Source of the DNA: Stagonosporopsis chrysanthemi
Taxonomy: Eukaryota > Ascomycota > Dothideomycetes > Pleosporales > Didymellaceae
Direction: 5' to 3'
Length of the DNA: 64,000 nucleotides
Assembly: GCA_022560025.1 (NCBI GenBank)
Contig: JAFISE010000040.1
Span: 124,001 to 188,000, forward strand
The position numbers and the translations under genes were made by a program. Shown piece after piece: positions 33,916-44,900 of this stretch (position 1 is its first letter; each line of letters begins with the position of its first letter). A model generated the notes under the pieces. That model did no database searches, had not been told where the DNA came from, and saw nothing but the letters and a program-made list of their open reading frames with translations.

Positions 33916-34895
33916 TCAGTCGAGAGCTCCATCTGTCCTCATCTTCTCGTTGCCCCAGAACTCGCCTGTCAGCGTTGTGAGGCCGCCAGCCGGCTCGCAG
34001 CTCTTCCTGCCGCTCAGAGGTCCGGGAGAGGGTACCTTGGCACCGCCCGCTTCATAGCCGCGGCCCTGCGAGTTGAGCGCCGTCTCACCCTTGCTGCCCT
34101 GCTCTGCGCCGCTTCCGCTGGCAAGTCCGGGAGCGCCGGGTTGTGCGCCCGTCGTCTCGGTAGCGTGCTTCAGCGCGTTGAGCAGCGATTGAGTGGTCTC
34201 GTACGTCAAATCCTCATAGAAGTCGTCGTTGATCTGGATCATGGGCGCGTTTGCGCAGGCGCCAAGGCACTCGACCTCAGTCATGGTGAAGAGGCCGTCC
34301 TTGGTGGTCTGGCCGTGGTGGATGCCGAGAGTGTCCTCGCACGCCTTCATGACGGCGTCGCTGTTACGGAGCATGCATGGTGTCTGTCCGTTATCAGCTG
34401 TGCTCCATCGTTGGCCATGGCTCGTACTTACCGTTGTGCAGACCTGGACGTGGTACTTGCCCACAGGCGTCCTGTTGTACATAGTGTAGAAGGTCGCAAC
34501 CTCGTACACACGCATTGGGGGCATCTCCAGTATCCGCGCGACCTCGTTCATGACGCTGATGCTGGTGAATCCATGCTGTCGCTGGCCGAGATCGAGCAGA
34601 GGCATGACAGCGGCCTTCTTGTAGTTGGAGGGGTATCGCGAGACAATCTCCTTGATGAGCTGCTCATTCTGCTCGGTGAACTTGAAGGGAATCGAGGTGT
34701 TGTTCTCCGGTGAGTCGCGGTGCTTCGGCCTGTGTCAGCGGTGCAATTGGTCTGGAGGCGTGCAGAAGTACTCACAACCATGAGGTTGTCGCTCCGTGCA
34801 GGCCGAGAAACGCTGAATGCGCGCCATTGAGGGCGCTGGACACGCAGAGCACGCGAGGCGCTGCGGAAGGCAAAGGGTACCAGTTTCGAGGCCAT
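33916..34895 (-). CDS. nuo-24: NADH:ubiquinone oxidoreductase 24 kDa subunit (NDUFV2/NuoE)
   Basis: Three exons encode 292 aa. Introns: 34723-34775 (GTGAGT donor, branch GCTGAC) and 34384-34431 (48 nt, stop-free). The joins give DNLMVHRDSPENN and VQVCTTTPCMLR. The second restores the first half of the [2Fe-2S] N1a motif, C-x4-C; the second half is ECLGACANAP (C-x3-C). The N-terminus MASKLVPFAFRSASRALRV is a mitochondrial presequence rich in Arg, Ser and Ala. The thioredoxin-like fold is followed by the C-terminal extension usual in fungi. The protein sits in the matrix N-module of complex I next to the FMN-binding 51 kDa subunit. All key Cys are present. Confidence 0.93.
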
Positions 34896-35755
34896 TGTGG
34901 TGTGCTGCTGTCGGGGCGAATCTCTTGATTGACGTCTTCGAGCTTGGTCCGAAAGTTGGCGTGACTAAGCGACTTTCTCCATCAGCCAGTTCCATTCCCG
35001 TGTGATTGGCCAGGCCGCTCGTAGACATCACCACTCAGCTTTGGAAATCACAGACTAAAACACCAGGGCAGCCGAGATGCAGCATCATGTCAAGTGTGAG
35101 TTGGCTACAAACCGATACATGATACTCCTTCATGATCAAGGCTTGTAAGTTGGAGATTCCAACCCTGCGGTCGCCCACTTGTGCACCGCAACATGGCGAC
35201 CTGCTATTTGGGGTCACACTATTCAATCTGTTCATCAGCATTCTCGCATGCTACGTAACGATTCTGTTGCAATTCGCTGTCTTCTCTCAACTGGTTGCCA
35301 CACTGCTTGCGCTGAGCAGCCAGTTGATGTCCTAATCCGGTGCCCCAATCCGGTGCCCCCTGCAGCGTGTCCACTACCAGCCTCGAAGTAAAGGCAAAGT
35401 GCAGAGACCCACGTGACGCCCACACATGCAGGCGGTCAAGCTGCAATGTTGGCAGCGCGGTATCCGCAGCCTTCTCTTTGCAGTAATCGAAGCTGAATCC
35501 AGGGCGCCAGGCGGCGCTTACGCCTCACTTTTGTGGAGCAGGGCGAACAACCAGCTATTCACACGTTAGAACTGCTGTCCATGCATGCAACTAACAGTGA
35601 CAACATGCAAAACACTAACACGAATGCATTCATGTGCTCCACTCTTAATGAGCAGTCACTCATATATTCTCCTACGGATACCACCATGCTTCCAACGTTG
35701 TTCCCTGCACTCAGCAGCACACCACTAACATCCACATCTGGAGTAAGCACCCAGC
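34896..35755. promoter_or_regulatory. Divergent promoter region, complex I subunit / coiled-coil protein
   Basis: It separates two divergently transcribed genes. No supported ORF and no specific element identified. Confidence 0.35.
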
Positions 35756-38158
35756 ATGTGCATATTTACATACACGCATCTCGAATGCGGTCACCGACAG
35801 CGCGACCACATCGACACCAGCTCATGCGAATACTTCGAGCAGACTGGGGTGCACTGTCAGCCCGACAATCGGCAGCACAGGGAACGAGGGACTAAGGTGC
35901 GCACTGGGAAGCGGGAGGGTACTTGTACCGACTGCATTCAGAGAGCACAGAAGAGACACACACAAGAAGACCCAGGCCTCGCAGCTGCATTAGAGGATTC
36001 ACGGAAGACTGCTGAACGGGAACAGAGGGCCCGCGAAGCTGCTCAGAGGGCACAGGAGCAGAAGCGGAAGGAAGATCAGGAGAGAGCAGACAGGGCGCTG
36101 ACAGCGCGCCTTGAAGAAGACCGTAAACGCTTGAAGAGAGAAGAGGCTGAGCGCAAGAAGAGACGTAACGCTGAAAAATCGCGAGCTGAGGAGAAGAGGA
36201 AGCAGCAGGAAGAATTGCAAGCCGCGGAGGATGCCGCTCGCCGACAGAAAGAGGCAGATGCTGCGCGGCGAGAGATGGAGAGAGCAGATCTCCAAGCGGA
36301 GAGGGAAAGATTAGATAAAAAGGAGCACGAGCGAGCCCTGCGAAGAATACGTAAAGAAGAGGCTCGGCTGCGAGACCAGGAAGAGACAGAGCACAAGCAG
36401 AAACTCAAGGCAGAAAGAGACGAACTCGAGCGCAAGGCTCGCCAGCTTGATGAAGAGGAAAAGATTGAGCGTCTGCGAGAAGAGCATCTCAAGCGCGAAA
36501 GAGAAGCTGCTGCTGAGAGAGAAGAGCACGCACGCCACCGCAAAGCAGAAAGAGAAGCCACCGAAGCAGAAAAGCATGCCCGCGCCGCCGCCCACGCACA
36601 GAAATTCGCACAACAAAAAGCTGACCTCGAAGCCGCTGAACAAGAACAGCTCGAACTGCAGGCTAAACTCGCATCCCGACGACACTTGTCAGAGTCGCAC
36701 ACTCCCCCTTCGCAACCTGCATCCCCCTCGCCTCTGCCCTCCTTTTCGACAGCCCCATCAACCCCGAAGACCCCAATAGACTACAGCGCTATCGTCGGAC
36801 GTCATGGCACTCAAGAAATCGGCCACGGGATGCTAGGCAATCGGCGCATCCCCCTGCACGCTTCTCAAAAGCCACCTGTGGCTGCAAAGCCGCCCGTGCC
36901 ACTGTCTATGAGGTCTTCCCCTGCGCCCGTGGGCCGGCTCGCCGGCACAGTGACCAGTGGGCCGAATGATTACACAATCGCGCAGCCGAGTGTCCAGGGC
37001 AAGTTGGGGGAGGTGCCGGAGTGGAAGAAGACTCTGCATTCGCGGGTGGGATCCAAAGGTGCCCTGACGCCGGAGACAGAGGACCAAGTTGGAGTGTCCG
37101 AGCTCGAGGCGAGGCTGGCCAGGCGGCGGACATGGGAGGCGGAGATGGCGGAGTTTGAGGGTCAGAAGACTGACATGGCTGGAAAGACGGAGCTTGCGCC
37201 AATGACCGAGAAGGCAGAGACAGCGGACCAGAATGTCGAGGATGAGGGTGATGAGGGTGGTGAGAGTGATGGTAGCGATGAGATCGACGACGGCAACGAC
37301 AGCGACGGAAGCGACGAGAGTGAAGAGAGCGACGAAGACTGGGAGATGATTCCCCCTTCCTCACACCGCACACGCGCACCATTCGCTCAAGCAACCACAC
37401 CAATTGCAGAAACCTCAACACCCGCCACCCCACTACCAACATATCCTCCCGTCCCTCCCTTGGCCCATCCAGACCTGAAGCCGAAGCCCAATTCCCCGTC
37501 TCGCACTCCCGCATACCAATTCTCGGCTGCACCCACACCGCCACGTTTCCCCTCTCCTCTCACGGCCTCAGTGCCAGCCATCCCACCAATAGCCTCTCGA
37601 CCTACGCCTTCGTATCCAACAACAACAACTTCTCCTCTTCCATCAACACCACCCCCCATCACAGGCGCAGCAAAGCCCAAACCGCCACTGCCAACAAAAC
37701 CCAAGCCGCCCGTGCCCGCGAAGAGGACAGGCAGTTATCCTTCCCCCGCTGTATCCACATCCGCTGTATCAACACCTGCCGTATCCGCACCCGCTTCATA
37801 CTTCCCACCGGCGCCTTCTTCCCCGGCCCCTGCGCCACCCTCAGCCTCCGCCTCAGCCTCAGCCTCCGACATCCCCCCCGCTCCCCCGCTCCCCGCGCTC
37901 AAACTGCGTCAACACCTGCACATGCGCATCGACTCCGCCGCGCCCTCGCCGGCTATGCAGGCTAGCGGCAGTCCAGGCATTCACACCACTCACACTAATT
38001 CCAATGCCAATGCCGGTGCGAAGGCGAGGGGGAGTGAGGGCGCGTGGGATGCTGCTGATCGGCGATATATAGCTGAGCGGCGTGGGGCTGGGGAGGACAC
38101 GACGGCGGGGGACGATGTGTTTGGAGAGCAGAGGAGGAGGGGGTGGAAGGGCGAATGA
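35756..38158 (+). CDS. Coiled-coil protein with N-terminal Cys/His motif
   Basis: A single exon of 800 aa, not assigned to a named family. Residues 1-65 carry regularly spaced Cys/His (MCIFTYTHLECGH, SSCEYFEQTGVHC, GTCTDC), possibly zinc-binding. Residues ~75-320 form a long charged coiled coil of Glu/Arg/Lys/Ala heptads with no prolines. The remainder is disordered: an acidic block (about residues 490-535, DEGGESDGSDEIDDGNDSDGSDE), then a Pro/Ser/Thr-rich tail with PPxP and KPKPPxP runs that resemble SH3-ligand sequences. A scaffold or adaptor role is inference. The start is the first Met of an ORF with strong codon structure; no intron is needed. Confidence 0.7.
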   Translation: MCIFTYTHLECGHRQRDHIDTSSCEYFEQTGVHCQPDNRQHRERGTKVRTGKREGTCTDCIQRAQKRHTQEDPGLAAALEDSRKTAEREQRAREAAQRAQEQKRKEDQERADRALTARLEEDRKRLKREEAERKKRRNAEKSRAEEKRKQQEELQAAEDAARRQKEADAARREMERADLQAERERLDKKEHERALRRIRKEEARLRDQEETEHKQKLKAERDELERKARQLDEEEKIERLREEHLKREREAAAEREEHARHRKAEREATEAEKHARAAAHAQKFAQQKADLEAAEQEQLELQAKLASRRHLSESHTPPSQPASPSPLPSFSTAPSTPKTPIDYSAIVGRHGTQEIGHGMLGNRRIPLHASQKPPVAAKPPVPLSMRSSPAPVGRLAGTVTSGPNDYTIAQPSVQGKLGEVPEWKKTLHSRVGSKGALTPETEDQVGVSELEARLARRRTWEAEMAEFEGQKTDMAGKTELAPMTEKAETADQNVEDEGDEGGESDGSDEIDDGNDSDGSDESEESDEDWEMIPPSSHRTRAPFAQATTPIAETSTPATPLPTYPPVPPLAHPDLKPKPNSPSRTPAYQFSAAPTPPRFPSPLTASVPAIPPIASRPTPSYPTTTTSPLPSTPPPITGAAKPKPPLPTKPKPPVPAKRTGSYPSPAVSTSAVSTPAVSAPASYFPPAPSSPAPAPPSASASASASDIPPAPPLPALKLRQHLHMRIDSAAPSPAMQASGSPGIHTTHTNSNANAGAKARGSEGAWDAADRRYIAERRGAGEDTTAGDDVFGEQRRRGWKGE

Positions 38159-38443
38159 GTGGAAGGAGGGTGTGTTGGTTGTTGAGGGGGAATGAACGCC
38201 TTGACATGTGTGGTTTTCTTTGTTGATGATTGGAGTTGGAAATGGGGGTTGAATTTTGGGTTTGTGGAGTTTGAGCTCAGTAAACGTTTCTACATATATT
38301 TTCAATACATGGTTCTACTTTGATCGCATGATTTAATACAAATGTGCTGTATACCTGCTGATAAGCACCCTTTTGCTGATTTCCAATCTGTACGGAATGT
38401 ACAAGAAAGTTGTTATCTTATGATCGAAAAATCGTTGAGGCAA

Positions 38444-39524
38444 TCAAGAGACATAGTACTCCCTCACCAGCGCCTCGGCAGCGAACAGCACATCGTGATC
38501 TTGGAACAGATCATGTTCTGCACTGTCTTCCACCTTTTCTATACACTCATCATAAGTTTGGCACTGCTCTATTCAGTAAACGCTTCATTTGCCATTTCAG
38601 TGGACACACCATGTGCTTATCGTAGCGGGCATATTCAAGGAATGCCGTGGCTTTTCTTTTGAACTCAAGACCGGTCTCTTCGAGGTTGGCGTCGAATTTG
38701 CGTGCAAAGTCCCCGGCGTATCTGCACTTGTCAGCAATTACGAGAAGCGATGTGTTGGATAGATCACATCACCCCCGAAGCTTCACTTTGCTGTCTTCTT
38801 GCTTGAGGACATCAACAACCAATCTCGCGCTGACAGCATGGTCGGCGTGGTCGTGGCCCTCGTCGTGCTCATCCGGCACGTCGGTCTTGTAGTCCAGCAC
38901 GCGAACTTCAGTCGCCTCAGTCTCCAAAAGTATCGCCACGAGTAAATTCCTGAGTGAGTCGAGCGTGAACGCGGTCCCGTCCGTAGCCGTAACGCTCTCG
39001 ATCTCACCCGTGTACAATTTCCTCAGCGACTCGCCATCGTTCGCGGCATACCCAGCGCCTACAGGTCCACCATCCGGCAGCCGCAGATACACAAGCCGTA
39101 CATTGTCTGCATTCGGATGCCTACTTACCTTCACGTCTGCATCCCCAACGCGGACCGAATTCATCGACCATGTCTGGTTGTACTCTGTCAAAACACTCAT
39201 CCACGCATATGCCGCTTCAACGCCGTGTTCGAGGGCACGTGAGTGGTTGTTGCCAACGCCGCGGTCGCCAGACGTGAAAATGACGGTCGTGACGCATTTG
39301 TAGACGTAGAGGTCGTGGAAGAGGTCGGGATTGTGGTAGAGCAGGGTGTCAGCTGGGTGGGCAGCGAAATAGAGTGTGCCGCTGCGCTAGTTAGTCGATT
39401 GAAATTGCATGCAGTGTGTTGCTTACCCAGTGCAGGTGGAAAGGTTGAATTGGGGAGGAATGGCATCTCTGGCGGAGGCGAGGAGCAGGAAAAGGGAAAC
39501 GCAGAGCAAGTAAAATGTGTGCAT
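38444..39524 (-). CDS. Secreted PIG-L-type (GlcNAc-PI de-N-acetylase family) protein
   Basis: Four exons encode 312 aa. Introns: 39382-39426 (GTAAGC), 38722-38772 (weak donor GTGATG, branch GCTGAC) and 38564-38609 (GTGTGT). The joins give STCTGGTLYFAAHPADTLL, KVKLRGYAGDFARKF and YDKHMCQTYDEC, and an end at REYYVS. A signal peptide (MHTFYLLCVSLFLLLASA) indicates secretion or ER entry. PIG-L hallmarks are GDRGVG and the His pair in DHADHAVSAR. The first motif, normally AHPDDE, reads AHPADT: the His and the metal-binding Asp remain, but the preceding catalytic-type Asp is Ala. Activity is therefore doubtful. Confidence 0.78.
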
Positions 39525-39740
39525 GTTCAAGCAGGCAGACAGACTCATAACAATGAAAGTAATTGTCGAGTTTGAATACGTGTTGTGTGTCGTAGCATCG
39601 AGATGATTTGGTGACGTGTTTCTCTCAACTGAGTTATGAAGGAGCTGCCACGCGAGCAGTGAGGAAGGCGCAATCCCAGCACCGCGAATCTCAATCTGAC
39701 ATTTACTACAGCAATCGTCATGTCACTGCGATCTAGAGCT

Positions 39741-40808
39741 CTAATTCCGATATCGCCCAACGATCTTTCTCCTCTTCTCAAAAGCATCGCCCGCCGCACT
39801 GCCGCTTCCTCGTGGGCCATCCTCCGTTGGCCTCTTCCTGCTCTTCTCCAGACTGCCCACTTTGCTTCCACCCTTCTTCTCCGTAAGCCTTTCAATTCGG
39901 TCAATCCCCGCTCCCAGTCCTCTCCACTCCTCGCCGCCAAAGCCGCCAGTCCTCCCCCTGTCCTCCTTGCGCCGCTCCTTCTTGCTCTTGGGAGCCAGAC
40001 GTGTGAAGTTGGATTCTTCGTACTCACGCCTCTCGTTCTCCTCTCGCCGCTCCTTCTCGGATTTTGTGTGTCGTCCTCCATGGGTGATGGTGCTGCCGAT
40101 GGAGGGCTCGGCGATGGGTGCGGAGGAGAGCTCCGTTGCGATAAATTCATCCAATGTGGCAGACTTGTTGGGACGGCGGTCGCGGCGCTCTGCGCGGCCT
40201 TCGGTGGTGGGCATAGACATAGGGGTGATCTTTGGCGGGCGATAGATGCCGTCCCTGGCTGATTCGCGGTCGCGTGTGGTAGGCTCTTCAGGTGCTGCAC
40301 GCAGCACGGCAGCTTTGTTTGGCGCATACGCCATCTCGTCTTCTGAGTCGACGGTCTGGTCTGAGGCGGCCGACTCGTCGTCGCTTTCGTCAGAGCCTGT
40401 ATCCTTGCGCGACTGCTTTGGCTTCGGCGTTGGCTTCGCGGTTACTTGTGCGGTGCGGCGGGCGGCATCGTCTGCGCTACGTATGATCTTGTCGATGTTG
40501 TACTTCAGGCGGTTCTCGAGCGGTCGCACGCCCTTCTCGAGATAGATACGGAGCTCGACAAGCTTCTGGACGACCTCATCCTGTGGGTGAAGTTGATCGC
40601 TTTCGCCGGAAGAGCGTGCTCGTAGCTTGAGAAGAATGAGGAAGACCAGGTTTTGTAGGTATGAGAGCAGAAGCTCGTTTTTGACATCGAGCAGCGAGAT
40701 GCCCTCTTTCGGTGGCAAGATATCGTCCTGGGGCAAGGCTTCGGTCGCAGATTGTATGGACGTTGTCAAAGTCGCAAGAAGCGACTCCAGTGAGTTGTCG
40801 ACCGCCAT
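39741..40808 (-). CDS. lcp5: Lcp5/neuroguidin homologue, Sas10/Utp3/C1D family
   Basis: A single exon of 355 aa from the Met of MAVDNSLESLL; the frame is open to 41018, but the extra part looks non-coding. Residues ~1-120 are the Sas10/Utp3 domain: helical, with SLLDVKNELLLSYLQNLVFLILLKLR and a later LRIYLEKGVRPLENRLKYNIDKI motif. The rest is disordered and charged, with IYRPPKITPM and a C-terminal basic segment (EKSRKRP, FEKRRKIVGRYRN). Yeast Lcp5 is a nucleolar U3 snoRNP component needed for 18S rRNA maturation; the role is inferred by family. The short gap to the PIG-L-type gene (39525-39740) holds nothing else. Confidence 0.87.
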   Translation of the reverse strand: MAVDNSLESLLATLTTSIQSATEALPQDDILPPKEGISLLDVKNELLLSYLQNLVFLILLKLRARSSGESDQLHPQDEVVQKLVELRIYLEKGVRPLENRLKYNIDKIIRSADDAARRTAQVTAKPTPKPKQSRKDTGSDESDDESAASDQTVDSEDEMAYAPNKAAVLRAAPEEPTTRDRESARDGIYRPPKITPMSMPTTEGRAERRDRRPNKSATLDEFIATELSSAPIAEPSIGSTITHGGRHTKSEKERREENERREYEESNFTRLAPKSKKERRKEDRGRTGGFGGEEWRGLGAGIDRIERLTEKKGGSKVGSLEKSRKRPTEDGPRGSGSAAGDAFEKRRKIVGRYRN

Positions 40809-41946
40809 TGTATTATCGAGTCTGAAAGTGGCTGTTGCCCGTCGCAATGTCGAGAAATTTTGGTATCGATAACAAAACGGCGCTAACTTGATCGGGCTGG
40901 CCTCGGAGCATGGTGAAGCCACCGGAAGTGAAAGCAACAGGTACAACTCTCCGAAGGTGAACCCGACAGGAATGGACACCCTTGGGGAATTTCCTAAATA
41001 GGCAATATCCACCTTCAATCCAAAACTGCGGGGAATGCAGCACTGCCAGCCTCACGGGCTTTCACCCATACCGGTCCGCAGCTCACGCTTCCCGATACTC
41101 ACAGACGCAAACGCCAGTAACAAAATACTAGTCTGGAAATACCCTAAAGTTTTGTCTACTTATCAAAGCCTTCGAGCAAGGAGGGAGTTTTGTATCCCAA
41201 ATCACTCTGGATGAAAGACACTGTGAGTGCTGGAGTTCGCCGCACGAGTTGGGTGTATAGATTTTGTTCTGGGAGGAGTGTATTCCCACTGACAATCAAT
41301 ATCCTGTCCGCCTTAACCGAATGACCCCGAACTTCTCAAGAATGCAGTGTCCATTCCCGTGTGCAGACGCTTGGGTCAGTGGATTGGACTTTTCAGAAGG
41401 AGGATTTGAGGTTGAAAAGTGTATGCAATGACTGGATTCAATTCTTCCACCAACTAGTTCTATAGTACATACCAACCAACCCTGAGCCCTGCTCTAGCTC
41501 ACCATGTATTTCACCCCAAGTATCCTTTACCCAAGCACGCACAGTCATGATAGATATCCTCCAACAACAAAGCACTCGAAACCCAATGCAACGCCATGCA
41601 TCGCAGCCCAGCGCCTTCAATGCTGTAACCGAAGCAATGCACAACAACGATGTCGTTCCCAATATTACGTCTGTGACCCTAAATCCAAGTCCTCCAAGAT
41701 GCAAGTGCGGTGTAAATCGAAACAACGCGAGTAAAACAGAGGATATATTGCGGCCCCCCTTCTATGCATTCATCATTTTTATGGTTATGTGAAGCTGACC
41801 AATTGGCCAGCAAATAGTACGACCTTGCGATTGTGAACATGCAGTACGCAGCCGATGCTCTAAAGCTGCACGTACGGCAGCCTTGTGACGTCCGCCTCTT
41901 GTGACTGCAGTCGTCATGGTGTGGAAGACGGTGGCCATGGCTGTGT
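40809..41946. other. Intergenic: Lcp5 promoter side and histidine kinase 3' flank
   Basis: No supported gene. Short frames at 41438-41792 on both strands overlap and lack features. Confidence 0.5.
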
Positions 41947-44900
41947 TCAGGATTTAGATTTCAGCCTCATGAGCTCTGGTGGCTTCGATGGATCAGCTGG
42001 ATCCACGAATTTCGTCATAACCAGAGAGAGTTCTTTGAAGGCGACCGGTTTGGTGACATAAGAATTGAAGCCGGCCTCGACGCACTTTGCGTAAACATCG
42101 CCTAGGACGTTGGCGGAGAGGGCGATGATCGGGTGGCGGCGGTGCCCGTTCTTCTTTTCCCAGCGTCGGATCTCCTTGCAGGCTTGGTAGCCGTCCTTGT
42201 TTGGCATGTGGAGATCACACTGCAGAATGGTCAGCATGAATAGACAGGTAGCTGAGCTGCAACTTACCAAAATGATCGAGTAGTAGCCCGGTGGCTTTGC
42301 AAAGACCGTGTCCGTACACTGGACGCCGTCAAGAACCGTGTCCGTCGTCACGTCTATCTTAGCAAGGAATTTGAGAATGACCTAAGGGTGTGTTAGTCGG
42401 TGGAGATGTTGGTTTTCAGGAGGCACTTACTGTCTGGTTGATTTGATTGTCCTCGACGAGCAACACCTTGTGACCCTTACCACCAACTCGCCTCTTCAGT
42501 TCCTCGAACACAAGCTTTTGGCTGACCACCACCTGCTGGGCTGTATCTTGGTTGCGGTCTGTACTCGACTCCCGCTGCTTCTCCGGATCGAAGATGATAG
42601 CGAACTTGGATGGTTTGAGTGGTCGGTAAATGAATTGGAGCCGGCGGTCTGCCGCGAGCTGTGCATAGTCGTACACTGACGCCTCCTTCATCAACTCCCT
42701 CTTTTGTGACGGATCAGAAACCACCACAACGGACGTATTGCCGTAATGGACGGAACTGAAGATCTGATCCATGATGGCGTGCACCTCCGCAGTGTCGTGG
42801 AGGACCAAGACGACGTGAGTAAAGATGACCGGATTCTCTCCCCCGAGCATTCTTTGAGCGCTGATCAAGCTTTCTTGGCCAGTGATCTGATGCGGGATGC
42901 CTTGTGGAAGGGTGTTCTTGATGTGCCTAATCGTAGCTTCCCTACTGTGTACCAAAGGACAAACGACCAAAATCGAGTACATTGGTGGCTGAGCGATTGA
43001 TGATATCACATAACCCGGCGGCGCTGTGGTAGGTCGAACAGTTGCATCGGATGCTAGTGACTCGTTCGAAGTTGCTCCATGACTCTCGGCACGCTTAGGC
43101 GGTAGGGCCAAATTCATCTCTGGCTCAGGGCTTGCGAGACGGCTGTCAGCCAGGAAAGATGATGCAGACGATCTCTCCGATCGTAAACTTGATTTGCCAG
43201 TAAGCGCTGCACTTGTGAGAGAGTGATCTGAGCTTCCAGACGAAAGAGAAGGCGACTCCTGCGATCTGATGGAGGTTGCTGAGCTGACGGATGGAGACTT
43301 GGCGCTTTGTTCCGAAGATACGCTGGAGACACGTCTGAGTTGCGCAGTCTGTGCAGAGCCGCTGAGCTGTGGGAACGCCGGCTTCTGTAGAGGAGATGGG
43401 TATGCAACAGGCAGTGGCGGAACGACAGATGTCAATTCTGTGGCCGGCGTCAGAGGCGTTGCTACCAATGGTTTCGGGAAGTCCGTCGGAGTAGGAAGAC
43501 CAAATTTGATCGTGAAGAAAAATGTGGATCCTCTGCCCGGCACACTGCGAGCGTCCATCTTTCCTCCGTGCAACTCGACGAATTGCATAGAGATGGCCAG
43601 TCCAAGACCTGTACCACCATGCTGCCTTGTGCTGCTGGCATCGATCTGGCTGAACCGTTTAAATAGATACTTGGCCTCGCTTTCAGTAAAGCCTCGTCCT
43701 GTATCGATGACCTCGAATCGAATCATGGTCTCATGCTCTTCGAGTGGCCCCGAACGCTCGGGAGATTGCAGTTTGCAACGAACGAATATCTCACCCTTTT
43801 CCGTGAATTTGATTGCGTTACCCACAACGTTTAGTAACACTTGTCGAATGCGGAACTTGTCGCCCTTGACCATAGACGGCACGCCATCTTCTATTAGGTA
43901 GTTAAGCTCAAGTCCCCTCTGGATTGCCAGGCCCATGTTGAGATCGTTGACTTCCTCCAAGAGCGAGGGCAGATGCATCCATTCCATGGACAGCTTGATC
44001 ATGCCGGCTTCGACCTTCGAAAGGTCGAGAATATCGTTGATCAAGTTGAGAAGACTGGAAGTACTGGAATTGATAATGTTGACGTGCTCCAGTTGTTCTG
44101 TATTGAGAGGGCTGTCTTGGAGAAAGTTGACCATACCCGAGATACCGTTGAGTGGCGTGCGGATCTCGTGGGACATATTACTCAGGAACCTAGTCTTAGC
44201 ATCCATAGTCTCCTTCAAAGTCTGCTCGAGCAGCTTGTGATCGTTGATGTCTGTAGCAGTGCCGTACCAGCTCTCTTCAGCGCTGTCCTCAGCAAGCGCC
44301 TTCTCCAACAGGATTCTGACAAGATGCCAGCGATATTCGCCATCCTTGTTGCGTAATCGTACTTCCGTAGAATAGAAAGCACGCCCGTCGGCATCCTTGG
44401 CAACCTTCAGGATACCTGTACTTGCCAGTTTAGACAGTTTCGCCTGTGGCATGTCCATTTTATCCGGTGTGGATCCTGGACTTGTGACAGTATTATCCGT
44501 CTCTGATGAGTCGTCTGACGAGGACGAATTCTGTGAGTTGTGTCGGCTGTGCTCTGGTGGAATCGAGGTGGGTACATTTGTAGAGCCATCTTCTCCAATA
44601 TCTGGCAATTTGCATTTGACGACATCATCCGGATGGACGTATTCCAAGAAACCGTTGACGAGCGCTTCCTGTTCAGCTTGACCAGAGAAAGTGGTCCATT
44701 GCGAGTTGCAGAATGTCAGACCTCTGCGATCGGATACCACAAAGACGATCTGAGGACTGGAATTTGCCAGAGCTCTGTACTTCGCTTCAGAAGCGGCAGT
44801 CTCTTGTTGTCTAGCAGAGTTCAGCTCAGCGAGGTGTTGCTCATGGAAGTCCATGTTAGTTCCGATCCAGTGCACAATCTGTTGACGCTTGTTCTTCAGA

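Noticed and set aside
36076..36702. 208-aa Ser/Arg/Cys-rich minus-strand frame
   Set aside because: Antisense of the Glu/Arg/Ala coiled coil, which always produces such a frame.
37162..37704. Antisense Ser-rich and Gly-rich frames
   Set aside because: Complement of low-complexity coding sequence in the coiled-coil protein.
39545..40327. 260-aa minus-strand open frame
   Set aside because: Shadow of the Lcp5 homologue in another frame; composition is Arg/Pro/Ser noise.
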